Positions 53,719-64,000 of a stretch of 64,000 bases of DNA are shown here, in pieces; within the stretch, counting starts at the first letter, position 1; every line of letters starts with the position of its first letter. Under the pieces are notes generated by a model that saw nothing but the letters and a program-made list of their open reading frames with translations, ran no database searches and was not told where the DNA came from. The position numbers and the translations under genes are program-made. This DNA is from Labyrinthula sp. Ha (lineage: Eukaryota > Sar > Bigyra > Labyrinthulida > Labyrinthulaceae), in contig JAALGZ010000028.1 of NCBI GenBank assembly GCA_015227615.1, positions 372,001 to 436,000 of the forward strand. The letters run 5' to 3'.

Positions 53719-56700
53719 TTGGAAAACCTTTTACGATCAAAAACTGATCAAAATCAATTCGAACTTCTGAAACAAGGTGTTGAGATGTACCTGCTTGCCT
53801 TAAAATTACAAATTAAAGGAACATCTCTACGCAAATTCTTTAAATCTCATGATCGCAGCATCATTGATGAGCTGTTAGAATCTTACAATCCGCTTACTCA
53901 AAAATCTAACTACATTCTAGAAGAAGAAATTGACGATGAACTTCCAGATGACATCATTTCTCTTTGGAAAAAAGACGTTGTTTTCTTACGAACAATCAGA
54001 ACCCCACATCGTTTTTGCAAAATCCTGCGACGCATCGGGGCTGTTACATTCTTACCTACACAAACCAGAAAAAGAATTAACTTTGGAAACTTGATTTACA
54101 GCTGTTGGGAGGAATCAGAGCCCATTACAGACTTCGTTAAACGCTTTGATTCTTTGGTACAACAGGCTAATCAGATCAAGATGATGCAAAATGACTCTGA
54201 TTTACTTACACTTTTTCAAACTAAGATTCTCTTCAGAAGAAACAACAATCAGAAAATTTTTACAGTTGTCAACAATTTGGATTCAAAAGATCTACCATTA
54301 AAGGATTACATGAGTGAAGTGACACAAGCCGTACTTCAGCATGACAACTCAGGTTTGATCCCTTTTGATGCTCCAAGTACATCAGTCGTTGCATTTACAA
54401 AGAAAATTGTTTCTTCTAATTCAAAAGGTACATTGTGTTTCAATTGCGGTGAAGATTTTCCACACAAAGGCAAACAATGTGCTGCTAAAGGTGCTACCTG
54501 TTCTTACTGTGGCAAACCTAATCATTTTGCAAAGGTGTGTTCAACCAACCCAGAACGTACATTACAACTTCCCAAGATGAAGAAAAAGCCTACAAAGAAA
54601 ACATTAGCAGTAACTTCTACAAAAGAAAATTTTAATCCTTTCAGTTTCGCTACTTCTCTTTGTACCACAGGTTCAAACTCTTTAGCTGGGCTAGATTCAT
54701 GCAGCGATGTTTTCGTTCTCAGAAGCGCTGATTTTTTTACACACATGGATCAGAAGCCTGGTAAACTTACACTTACAGAAAATTCTGGTAGCTACCAAGG
54801 CACTGGAACAACCAGATTTGCATTCAAAGAATTTCCTTCTAAGTTTTTTACAGTACAGGCAATTTACATGCCAAGTGCAAATTTCAACATTTTGTGTACC
54901 TACGATCTAGAGCAACAGAATGTTAAAGTCAACAATCGCTCTAGAAATGTACAACTAGAAACAGGAAACAAATTAAAAATAATTTTACTTGGAAAGAAAA
55001 GCTTCATTGAAATCATTCCACTAGGGAAATCAGTTTTACAAACCTCTGATCCAAATCTAATGCATCGTAGATTGATGCATCTCTCAGAGGACAAACTTAA
55101 ACATGCTGGTTTCATTAAGGGTTCTCAAAAACTAAACAGCTGCCAAGTCTGTCTTCAGACTAAAGCTAAACACAACCCATTGAAGAATTTAATTCACAAG
55201 ATGAAACTCTCTCCTGATTCCAAAGGTCAAGCTTTTTCAATGGACTTACTCATTCCGCCAAAACACTCAAAGAAACCAGTCAATGGTGTTGTGGCTGCAT
55301 TGATTTTAGTTGACCTGAAAACAAAATTAATCAGAGTTGCTTCTTTAAGAACACTTCAATCGAAAGATTTACTTGCAGCTCTTTACTACCTTCTTTCTAC
55401 ACTCAAAACTTTACCAAAAACGATTGTTACAGACCGCCAATCTGGTTTTACGGCAGAACACTTTGTCAACTCAATTTCTGCAAAAGGCATTCATTTACGT
55501 TTTGTCCCTAGAGATCGACATGACACTTTTAATGGAGTTGCTGAACGAACGATTGGCATCTTAAAGGTCATGGCTTCAGCCGCCCTACTACAGTCTAAAC
55601 TTGATGACTCCTTTTGGATCTACGCGGTCAAATTTGCAAGTTACATCAAGAACAGAGTGCATCACAAAAAACTTGGTGAATCATCTTACAAACTAGAAAC
55701 TGGGCAAGAACCAAACCTTTCTTCACTTAGAACCTTTGGTTGCTGTTGTTTTACGTTAAAATCTTCTGGAACGAAGACAAACAAATTTCAAGAAAGAACA
55801 GACACTGGTCTCTTTCTTGGACTACAGGAACATTCAAGTTTCAACACAGCAATCATCTACAAACTTAGTACTGGAAAAATCATTTACCCTCAACTAACCG
55901 ATGTTTGGTTCCAAGAATCAAGAACACATGATCAAATCGATCAAAATCCACCAACTTTCTCATTTGGTGACATCAAAATTGTTGACAAAACTGAAAATGA
56001 CCCAATTTCTGAGTACGATTTTGAATCTGATGATGACGATGATTTCAGTCCAGATTTTGGTATACACTATGTACGTTATGGCCAGAAGGCAAATCAACAA
56101 GAAAATCATGATTTTGAGCATGACGATAATTTCGATGAAAATCCCCCTTCAGCAGATGTTCAACTCGATCAGGATCAAGATGCACATGATCCAACCCCAT
56201 CTGCCGAAGTAACAAACCCTGAAACACCTGAAACGAGCGAAAACTACAATGCTCGTCTACCAGTCACAACGCGATCTGGGAGAAATGCCACGAAATTCGA
56301 CCTAAATCGGATGTCAGCTTTCACGTTGAACACAACTGAAGAAACAACACACATCATCAAGCCTAAAACAAAAGGTCAGAAAGAAAAGCTACGGAAGAAG
56401 ATCATTCAGTCTAGAATTGATCAGAAACCTTCCATTTACCGTGACACAAGAGGTCACCCAGACGAAGCATCTTACAAGAAAGCGGTCGAAAAAGAACTCA
56501 AAGCTTTGGAAGAACGAAAGGTTCTCAAAGTGATTAATCGCTCTGAACTTCCTGAAAATGCTTACGTTGGAAAATGCACGATGCTTGTGAAACAAAAACG
56601 CAATGGTAGTTTCAAAGCAAGATGTGTTTACAATGGAAGATCTCAGAAATTCAAAATTACACCTTACCGCAGTTCTCCTACCTTAGACTACAACAGTCTT

Positions 56701-57192
56701 GCAGTTGCACTAGCAGTTGCAGCTCGAAGACAGTTCCATTTTAACACTTTAGATGTTAGTACCGCATTCTTGTACACGGATATACCTGCTGGCACTACAC
56801 TCTACTGTGAAATCCCTGATGGACATGAACTGAAACATGACAAGACTAAAGTAATGAAGATTGAGAAAGCGCTTTACGGTCTGAAGGAAAGTCCCAAGCT
56901 TTGGATTGACAATGTTTCTGCTACAATTCAAAAACTTGGACTCAAACAAGCGATCTTTGACGAGTGTGTCTTCTACAAGAAAGAATTAATTACTTTACTT
57001 TACGTTGATGATGTAATGATGCTCGGTAAAAAACAAGAAATTACAAACTTCTCAAAACAGTTTAGGAAAGCTTACAAAATTACACTAGGAACACTACATC
57101 AGAAAACAGACTTCTTAGGAGTTAACATTGAAAGAAAACCCAATGGAAACTACCAAATTAACCAAACCAAACACATTGAGAAAATTTTATAA
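53719..57192 (+). CDS. Copia Gag-Pol polyprotein
   Basis: The frame has 1157 residues. Gag occupies about 1-230. Zinc knuckles follow near 240-275 (CFNCGEDFPHKGKQC, then CSYCGKPNHFAKVC). The protease region is near 325 (LAGLDSCSDVFVL). The integrase zinc domain is near 450 (RRLMHLSEDKLKHAG, CQVCLQTK) and the core follows with FSMDLL, IVTDRQSGFTAEHF and FNGVAERTIG (D, D, E). RT begins near 930 with KCTMLVKQKRNGSFKARCVY, LDVSTAFLYTDIP and LLYVDDVMMLG. The protein assembles the particle, processes itself, copies the RNA and inserts the DNA. The RNase H part follows at 57304. Confidence 0.93.
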   Translation: MENLLRSKTDQNQFELLKQGVEMYLLALKLQIKGTSLRKFFKSHDRSIIDELLESYNPLTQKSNYILEEEIDDELPDDIISLWKKDVVFLRTIRTPHRFCKILRRIGAVTFLPTQTRKRINFGNLIYSCWEESEPITDFVKRFDSLVQQANQIKMMQNDSDLLTLFQTKILFRRNNNQKIFTVVNNLDSKDLPLKDYMSEVTQAVLQHDNSGLIPFDAPSTSVVAFTKKIVSSNSKGTLCFNCGEDFPHKGKQCAAKGATCSYCGKPNHFAKVCSTNPERTLQLPKMKKKPTKKTLAVTSTKENFNPFSFATSLCTTGSNSLAGLDSCSDVFVLRSADFFTHMDQKPGKLTLTENSGSYQGTGTTRFAFKEFPSKFFTVQAIYMPSANFNILCTYDLEQQNVKVNNRSRNVQLETGNKLKIILLGKKSFIEIIPLGKSVLQTSDPNLMHRRLMHLSEDKLKHAGFIKGSQKLNSCQVCLQTKAKHNPLKNLIHKMKLSPDSKGQAFSMDLLIPPKHSKKPVNGVVAALILVDLKTKLIRVASLRTLQSKDLLAALYYLLSTLKTLPKTIVTDRQSGFTAEHFVNSISAKGIHLRFVPRDRHDTFNGVAERTIGILKVMASAALLQSKLDDSFWIYAVKFASYIKNRVHHKKLGESSYKLETGQEPNLSSLRTFGCCCFTLKSSGTKTNKFQERTDTGLFLGLQEHSSFNTAIIYKLSTGKIIYPQLTDVWFQESRTHDQIDQNPPTFSFGDIKIVDKTENDPISEYDFESDDDDDFSPDFGIHYVRYGQKANQQENHDFEHDDNFDENPPSADVQLDQDQDAHDPTPSAEVTNPETPETSENYNARLPVTTRSGRNATKFDLNRMSAFTLNTTEETTHIIKPKTKGQKEKLRKKIIQSRIDQKPSIYRDTRGHPDEASYKKAVEKELKALEERKVLKVINRSELPENAYVGKCTMLVKQKRNGSFKARCVYNGRSQKFKITPYRSSPTLDYNSLAVALAVAARRQFHFNTLDVSTAFLYTDIPAGTTLYCEIPDGHELKHDKTKVMKIEKALYGLKESPKLWIDNVSATIQKLGLKQAIFDECVFYKKELITLLYVDDVMMLGKKQEITNFSKQFRKAYKITLGTLHQKTDFLGVNIERKPNGNYQINQTKHIEKIL

Positions 57193-57303
57193 AAATTCAA
57201 GGGTTTCAAGACTAAAGACAAATTTACACCATTACCTTCTACTTTTGCTGAGGCTGTTAAGAAAAATTCCAATGCTAAAAGCATTAAATTTCCGTACAGA
57301 GAA

Positions 57304-57978
57304 TTGCTTGGATCTTTAATTTACGTACGACTTACAAGATTTGATTTACTCTACGCGTTACATGCGCTTAGTCAACTTTCTGAACACGTGACAACTTTTG
57401 CAGTAAAATCAATTCTCAACACATTAGGCTACATTAGTAGAACGAAACATCAAAAACGAATTTTTTACTCGGATCAATTAAATGGTGAAATTACACTTCT
57501 TGCCTTGTGTGATGCTGAATGGGCCTCTAACTCACTTAACAGAAAAAGTGTTAGTGGTAGCTTCATTTACTTTGGTCAATCGCTCATTACTGGCAGAAGT
57601 TCAAGAGAAAGAACAGTTGCTGCCTCTGCTGCCGGAGCTGAGCTGATTGAAATTTACACGACAGCAAAACATTTGCAAAGAATCTACGGATTGTTCATGG
57701 ATTTAGATTGCAAAGTCAAGCTACCTTCAGTCATTTTTACAGATTCACTTAGTTCATCTAAAACCTTAGAAAAGACAGTTTCTCCAGAGCAAAAACACAT
57801 GAGTGTTGCAATTTATTTCTTAAAGGTATTCATTCGTTCAGGAAAACTAAAGGTGATTTTCATCAAACGCGAATTCAACATTGCTGATCTTCAAACGAAA
57901 CAGAATCCAAGAGCTGAGTTTGAAAAACTTTGGAACATGACTCATTCAAGGATGAAGTGGCAACATTTAAAGATCTAA
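57304..57978 (+). CDS. Copia RT end and RNase H region
   Basis: This 224-residue frame starts with LLGSLIYVRLTRFDLLYALH (end of RT connection). It carries LALCDAEWASNSLNRKSVSG (first RNase H Asp and the conserved SVSG), AASAAGAELIEIYTTAKHLQ (Glu helix) and VIFTDSLSSSKTL (next Asp). ADLQTK lies near the C-terminus. It ends 11 bases before the 3' LTR, with AAAAAGG as the likely purine tract. Confidence 0.9.
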   Translation: MLGSLIYVRLTRFDLLYALHALSQLSEHVTTFAVKSILNTLGYISRTKHQKRIFYSDQLNGEITLLALCDAEWASNSLNRKSVSGSFIYFGQSLITGRSSRERTVAASAAGAELIEIYTTAKHLQRIYGLFMDLDCKVKLPSVIFTDSLSSSKTLEKTVSPEQKHMSVAIYFLKVFIRSGKLKVIFIKREFNIADLQTKQNPRAEFEKLWNMTHSRMKWQHLKI

Positions 57979-57991
57979 AAAGGCCGCATGG

Positions 57992-58291
57992 AGTCAGAAA
58001 GTAAGTAGTCGAGTGTACTACTTTCTCCATACTGACTGTTTACACTTTACATAGTTATAATACAATATTACATTACTGCACAATTGGTGCAACTTTACAT
58101 AATATATTTTTACTAATACATAAGCACCGGAAACAACAGATCGTAAAACCTCGATATCTCAACAACCACTGGGAGTTAGAAGACGTTACTTATATCATAT
58201 TAAATCTCTTATAAAGTTCTTTGAATTTGTTTAACTTAATATACGTATCCGCATACACATATAGACGATACGGACAATAACTTGTCTAACT
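57992..58291 (+). repeat. 3' LTR of Copia
   Basis: Second LTR copy, followed by GTTGG. Confidence 0.88.
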
Positions 58292-58311
58292 GTTGGAACC
58301 CTTTTACAAAC

Positions 58312-61300
58312 TCTTCTATTTCCCTTTTGAACACTTCTAGGTTAATAGGAGTTTTGTCATTATAAAAATTCCTTTGAATAATTTAGTTACATAATATACC
58401 ATTCAATATCAAAGGGTGATTTATTATCTCTTTCTTCATATTGTTTTTTAATTGATTTCGTCATTTTATTTTTGTTTGTTTGTTTTTGTTATTTTAGTAC
58501 ATAAACTAATTGCCCAAAATATTTTTTTGTGTAAAAGTATTCATTCAAAAAAACCAACTAGTTGTATCTAGAGTCTTTCATTGTGCTTACCGTTAACTAT
58601 TGGAAATTTAAATATCCCAATTTTGCTTCACGTTATTAACGGTATAGTATCCTTAACGGATAGAAAATTAACGGTATGTAAAAATTCTGATAGCTTTTAT
58701 TGTTCCCAAAAATTTTTAACAATTTAATATTCTTTCCAAAATAATATCCTCATAATATATTATATCTATATTATTGCTATAAAAAAACCAAGCTGAAGCA
58801 AAAGCTGACTCAAAAATAAATGGAACATTGAATCAACATCATTTGCAAATTATTATATATGAAAATCTTCTTATAATTTCTAGCCTTACCTTTGAATTTA
58901 TCTCTATCTGAGCTAAAAATAACTCCTAAAAAATTTTTAAATATTTAAAATACCTTTTCTAAGTAGTTTTAAAGAATTAATTCTTCTCACTGAGAGAAAA
59001 TGCAACTGAGAAAATAGAGGTAATGCCTTGGCCATGTCAAGAATTTTGCATACTCTTCATATAGAAATGGTTGTATCTTTGTTCAAAATCCTTTTCATAA
59101 AACCAAAGATACATAATTGGAAATATGTTTTAATTTCCTGTGCACTCAAAAATTGGAGTTACTTTTAAGAAGTTAGTCACGAGTTATGTGCGTTTTAATA
59201 TCCGAATATCAAAGTCAAATCTAGCATAGGAAGATTTTCCTCAGTAAAAGCCGTTTTTCTCAGTCAATACTTCTTCTTTTTAAACCAAATAAGATTTTAA
59301 AATGCTTTAAATAATTGTTCCCAAAATATTATAGCTTTTGTATTTTCTTTTACTGTGAAATACTAGGGTTAAACTACTTATTTCTATGTTTCTAGAATAT
59401 TGGTCAATTTCAAGTCATATTTTGGCTTCTCTTATATCTACCTTAATTTTTATGTGGAACACTATTATAAGTTATAATACTTGTTTTAAATTTTTTTTTC
59501 TACCCACTGGCTTTTAAAAAATTAGTGTTTGAAGACTGAAAGATACTTTTCTATTCTGTTCTTTTCACGTCATTCGGTATTCTAGAACAATTTCTAAATA
59601 ATTACAAACATCATTTCTCAATTGATTTTTGAATATATTAAAAACAGAATACATTTTTATAAAGGTCTTTTAAACATTTTTTAGCCACATAAGATATTAT
59701 AGGATGTGAAAAGAATAAATACATGTAGAATCCAAAATATCACCAAAATATCACACATCCATTTTATATCGATCAGAAAACCATAAAAAAAGGTTAACCG
59801 ATCTCTGTACACTGACAACGTTCGCTCTTATATTCAATTTAAGCCTAGTAGTAAATAATATTGTTTTATGGTCTTTGTTATTACATGCTGTTGGAAGCTT
59901 TATCAAAGATTTTTTCAAAAATAAGTATAATGGCCATAAAATCAACAACACCTCTTCAACTTTTCTACAAAGCTCAAAACGTATTGCAAACTAGAACAAT
60001 TACTTACCCACATAATAATATAGAGGATTAAAACTATATAAAGCATAAGAAAACGATGATTATTGAAAACATAAAATATAGTATTTGTTAGATTTTGTCA
60101 CGAAATCTTCCTCAAATACAATATTATCACCCACAATGTGTTTCAAATTAAGAAAACTTTCCAAACATGTATTTTGTCAAGTTATTTCATAAGAACGAGT
60201 ACTTTAAACCCTAAAAAAAGCTAATTAGGGGGGATTAACTAAGTTTACAGATCTCTAAAAAATATACATTCAAACGTAACATCATGAAGAATAACTCTAT
60301 AAGTAATCTGATTCTTCTCAGACCCTAAGAATTCATTATATATGACTTCGCAAAATGTTTCTCAGGAATTTTTTCTCTAGTTAACTGCAACTGAGCTAAA
60401 CTTCACGCAGAAAAGGCAAAACTTGAAATTCTGCACATCTGAAAATACGAAATCACTCAGTTTTTCTATAATCTTATCAAATTTTGTATTGAGCAACCAA
60501 TAACTATAAGAAAAGAATCTTTAAATGTGATTTCTGTTTTGATGAAGTTTTTAATATTTTCTTAAGAAAAGTTTATATCGGGGTAATTTGCATTTTTTGT
60601 CAAGGTCAACCCGTGTAGTGTCTCTGGAAATTCTCGTCCATATCTTGAACAGATCTTAAACGTCAAAAAAAGGATGGATTTTTATAAAACAACAAACATG
60701 ATTACAAAATGAAGTATTGTACATAGAGTTCCAAGCAATATATCCTATTTACGAGAATACAGAAACCTTACAAAAGGCTACTGTTAAATTGCAATTTTTT
60801 CTGAATGTGCGATAAAAAACAGTAAAACACTCGAAAAAAATGTTAGTCACATTTTATTAGTTATAATTTAGGCTTTCGTCAACTTTAGTTCTATTAAATA
60901 CAAATAATTTTGATATTAACCCCGCGATAATAACTTGGATAAATGAAATTTCGTGTTAAGATAACTGTAAAATAGTCAAAATTGGACTACATATTAGTGA
61001 AATACAATAATACTGCATTATCAGATTATTCAATATTAGTTCCCAGTAATTTGAAATATAGACAAATATATTTTGAGGATCTTAATACTTTTAATAATGT
61101 AAATATCATTCATTCTAATTTAAGTTCCTAGTTATAAATAATAGTTTTCTCTTACCTCTTAAACATAAAATAGTATGCAAAACCTAGAATAATTTAAAAT
61201 ATATATTACTATAAATATTTAGAGTAAATAAATTTTTGTTTTATAGAAAACTCGTATTTGAGACGTTTACATGGTATACTTAAATTGGAAAACTGATATT

Positions 61301-61925
61301 CTTGTTTGTGCAAGTTAAATAAGCTAAACATGATTAATCAAATATTACTAGTATCATGTCAATGAGAATAAAATTTGCTTCTAGATGGTATTATTTAAGA
61401 TTTTTAACGCTTAGCAGATTTTCTTACTAGGTTGTATTAGAATATAACTAAGTCCATATGAATCTTTTACGTAAGAGTTAATTATGGTAGACTTTGATTC
61501 AGGGAAATTAATTCAAATCATTTTAAACAGAGAATTTTATTTCATCTATGGTATTTATTCTATTTAGTTCAAAGTTAGAATTATTTAAAACTTTCCTATT
61601 TTTGGTGTCATTATATTATTATTATTATCTACTGGTATTGTAATAGATAACTACTCATAAATAACCTGTAAATAGGATTAACGTTATTAATATTTACCTC
61701 CGGAGGTGTCTTGATCTATAGAATTTTCAGTGCAGCAAAATAGGATGAACTTTTATTGAACTTATGAAATGAAAAAAAAAATATTCCCTGAGGGAGAAAG
61801 ACTAGTTAGAAGTGGGAGTGTTAGCTAAGCTGGGTAGTAGCACTATTCATTAAATAGTACCAGAACTAAGCAATGATCTTCTGACTTCACTTTGTAGGAA
61901 ACCTCGCAACATAAAATTAGAATAA
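58312..61925 (+). repeat. 3.6-kb direct repeat, copy B
   Basis: It matches copy A. Its left edge lies 20 bases after the Copia LTR and its right edge coincides with the end of MULE M2, so both edges may be insertion-cut rather than true ends. The 66-residue minus frame recurs unchanged at 59751-59951 and lacks any known domain. Confidence 0.9.
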
Positions 61926-62164
61926 GATTTTTTTACACATGTGTAAATTTACACACGGAAATCTATTGGCTCAATTTTTTCAATGACCATTTGGGCCACA
62001 TTCTATTCACAAATCGTTAACCAACAATGCAAAAATTAAAATGAAAACACGATCAGAAGATGACAACATCCATGAGAGGTTTATAAAGGGCGTGAGAGGC
62101 ATGTGCCTATAGTGCAGTGCCTCTCACTCATTGGGAATAAGTTTTATTCTTCTCATTTATTTTT

Positions 62165-62960
62165 TAGGTATAAATACAAACAAAAAAAAATCAAGAAAAC
62201 CAATATTTGGAAAAGAATTTGGAAAAGAAAAATAATATTTGGAAAAGAAGTTCAAGAAAAACAATATTTGGAAAATAATTTGGAAAAGAAGTTCAAGAAA
62301 AACAATATTTGGAAAGGAATTTGGAAAAGAAATTCAAGAAAAAACTATATTTGGAAAATAATTTGGAAAAGAATCTCAAGAAAAACTATATTTGGAAAAA
62401 AAATATTATTCTCAATCAAAGCATCGAACAAAAAATATGAACAAAAAATATTATTCTCAATCAAAGCATTGAACAAAAAATATAAACAAAAAAAAATATT
62501 TTTCTCAATCAAAAGTTCGAACAAAAAATATTATTCTCAATCAAAAGTTCAAACAAAAAATATTATTCTCAATCAAAAGTTCAAACAAAAAATATTATTC
62601 TCAATCAAAAGTTCAAACAAAAAAAATATTATTCTCAATCAAAGCATCGAACAAAAAATATGAACAAAAAATATTATTCTCAATCAAAGCATTGAACAAA
62701 AAATATAAACAAAAAAAATATTTTTCTCAATCAAAAGTTCGAACAAAAAATATTATTCTCAATCAAAAGTTCAAACAAAAAAAAATATTATTCTCAATCA
62801 AAGCATCGAACAAAAAATATGAACAAAAAAATATTATTCTCAATCAAAAGTTCAAACAAAAAATATTATTCTCAATCAAAAGTTCGAACAAAAAAATATT
62901 ATTCTCAATCAAAAGTTCAAACAAAAAAATATTATTCTCAATCAAAACATCGATGCAGAT
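62165..62960. repeat. Minisatellite in M2
   Basis: There are two arrays. The first (about 62180-62400) is built on TTTGGAAAAGAA(G/A)TTCAAGAAAAA. The second (about 62400-62950) is built on a 32-36-bp unit, ATTATTCTCAATCAAAAGTTCAAACAAAAA, with CATCGAAC variants. A long plus-strand frame here is only a by-product of the repeats. Confidence 0.85.
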
Positions 62961-63027
62961 TAACGTTTACTTAGTACTTAAGTTACTGGCTAAGTGACGA
63001 AAAATCTAATCCACTTGGGCTTACAGC

Positions 63028-64000
63028 CTAGGTAGTTTGGGTTGTCCTCTGGCGCTTCCTGGGGGTTTCAAAAGTCACAACGGTGTCATCTGAGACGCGC
63101 TGTAGCTGTACAAAATTTCCATCTGGATTATTTTGCAATGTGCGTCTGATTTTTATCACCGTTGCAAAGACTTTCCTCCATCCTTCGTCTGAATGTTTTG
63201 CTTCTTCTGCAAGCAACTTGCATTCAGCGAGGAGACGGGAGTACTTAGCCTCGCCACTTTTAGGAACAGCTTTCATCTCTAGATCTGCAACTTTAACTTT
63301 GAACTCGATCCCTTTTGTGTCAGATGTTTTTACTCTTCCAAGTTCTTTTAGCGCCACTTGGTACAATGGATGGTCCTGTTACCTCCATCTAGGAAGCAGA
63401 TTACCAGGATGAATAAGTTCTTCTCTTTTTTTGTCACACACCCGTGCAAAATGCCTGCAAGGTAGGTGATGATTTTGCCATGTGGTACATGTGCACTTAG
63501 GCAAAACATCATTTTCAATTCTTTTTACAGTTAGAAGATGTGTTCTTCTAACCCTAGACGTGTTGTCAATAAAAATGTAATTGTTTGGCTCAGGTTCCTG
63601 TTGAATCCAGCAGCTGTGCATTAATTTTAGCTCTAACAACATCAAATCTTCAACTTCTTTGCAAACTTTAACATCTTTTTTAATTAGTTTTTTTTGACTT
63701 TTTCTAAAGTAGTGTTTAGGTACAGGTCAATCACGATTTCATGGTGTTGAATTAAGTCATCTAAGGTCCAAGTTTTTAAAATTTGTTTCATTCCTCTTCC
63801 TTTCAACTTTAAATGAAACGATTCAAATCTTTGTGTTGCTCGATGAGCAAAGGGTAAACATTCCTTTGTGTAGGTCCAGCAGATGCTTCTTTTTTCTTTT
63901 TCTAAGTTTTTTAAATATTTTTCTTGAACAAAGTTTGTAAACTTTTGCTTCATCTTTTCAAGAGCTTCGTCTAATGCTCTAACATTAGGTAACGTTCCAG
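63028..64000 (-). pseudogene. MULE transposase C-terminal half with SWIM finger (M2)
   Basis: Reading leftward from the edge, CLPFAHRATQRFESFHLKLK and ILKTWTLDDLIQHHE match M1. Then comes a charged linker, WIQQEPEPNNYIFIDN, and the SWIM finger CTCTTWQNHHLPCRHFARV. The conserved tail GIEFKVKVADL...AKYSRLLAECKLLAEEAK lies at 63028-63366. The DDE core lies off the right edge. A frame change at an A8 run near 63685 and a TAA near 63378 interrupt it. The same tail follows the SWIM finger in M1, so it is a family feature. Confidence 0.82.

Larger units (their letters stand above)
53229..58291 (+). mobile_element. Ty1/copia-type LTR retrotransposon, nearly whole
   Basis: This 5.1-kb element has 300-bp LTRs (53229-53528, 57992-58291) with about eleven differences by eye. 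It is flanked by the direct repeat GTTGG (53224-53228, 58292-58296). LTR termini AGTCAG and CTAACT are near-inverted, not TG...CA. A primer-binding-like TGGTTGCGATGG follows the 5' LTR at 53529. The single Gag-Pol frame is in the usual copia order with integrase before RT. It looks nearly whole, with about one break. Confidence 0.93.
61926..64000 (-). mobile_element. MULE DNA transposon M2 (runs off right edge)
   Basis: The left end starts GATTTTTTTACACATGTGTA, with palindromic core TTACACATGTGTAA, a half repeat ATTTACAC and then ATTGGCTCAATTTT. This mirrors the design of the M1 ends (palindrome TGACTCCGGAGTCA, half repeat, ATTGGCTGAATTTT) with a different palindrome. A minisatellite follows, then a MULE transposase on the minus strand. 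The right end is outside the window. Confidence 0.75.

Noticed and set aside
45525-61925. The 3.6-kb repeats as LTRs of a giant element
   Set aside because: No TG...CA ends, primer site, purine tract or matching internal genes. The interior holds a host-type ROCO gene and a separate Copia insertion.
62103-62997. Plus-strand frames of 186 and 101 residues
   Set aside because: They are translations of the AT-rich minisatellite in M2, with no domain.

Overview
This window comes from an AT-rich, transposon-filled eukaryotic genome. Recognisable host coding sequence is sparse, and two candidate spliceosomal introns are only 28 and 30 nt long. One host-gene copy resembles a mitochondrial acyl-CoA dehydrogenase of the ACADSB type and another is a ROCO (Roc-COR) GTPase gene. 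This suggests a microbial eukaryote with very compact introns, but the sequence alone does not let me name it. No bacterial operons, rRNA, CRISPR arrays or convincing tRNAs were seen.

Layout, left to right. 1-2059 (-): Gag end of a Ty3/gypsy-type element that runs off the left edge. 2858-2955: a small MITE abutting the next element. 2965-9878 (+): gypsy-type element G1 with 139-bp LTRs. 10722-14126 (-): MULE DNA transposon M1. 15740-25561 (-): gypsy-type element G3 with 295-bp LTRs, conspicuously richer in GC than its surroundings. 28378-29850 (+): an unrecognised spliced gene. 29960-30418 (-): a Myb/SANT-like ORF. 32215-34400 (-): hAT transposon. 34405-34658: solo LTR of a Copia family. 37060-38038 (-): ACADSB-like pseudogene. 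38039-45519 (+): old gypsy-type element G2. 45525-49137 and 58312-61925: two direct copies of a 3.6-kb non-coding repeat. 50813-52740 (-): ROCO gene. 53229-58291 (+): young Copia element. 61926-64000 (-): MULE M2, running off the right edge.

The main discovery candidate is a shared extra module in the three gypsy-type elements. Downstream of Gag-protease-RT-RNase H-integrase, each carries a Myb/SANT-like segment followed by an MT-A70-family methyltransferase-like domain (the METTL3/METTL14/METTL4/DAMT-1 family of N6-adenine methyltransferases). G1 also has a chromodomain between integrase and this module. The three elements share a QW(I/V)DD reverse-transcriptase motif and a DF(L/I)Y integrase signature, so they probably form one lineage that captured an adenine methyltransferase. 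All three also have a short palindrome at the 5' LTR/internal junction, where a tRNA primer-binding site is usually found. Capture of cytosine DNA methyltransferases by LTR retrotransposons is known; I do not know of a described gypsy lineage with an MT-A70 cargo.

Other observations include a sharply bounded near-identical tract inside the otherwise diverged 3.6-kb repeats (gene-conversion-like), MULEs with palindromic terminal tips and subterminal minisatellites, and frame breaks in host genes and DNA transposons that cluster in homopolymer runs, which may be decay or assembly error.
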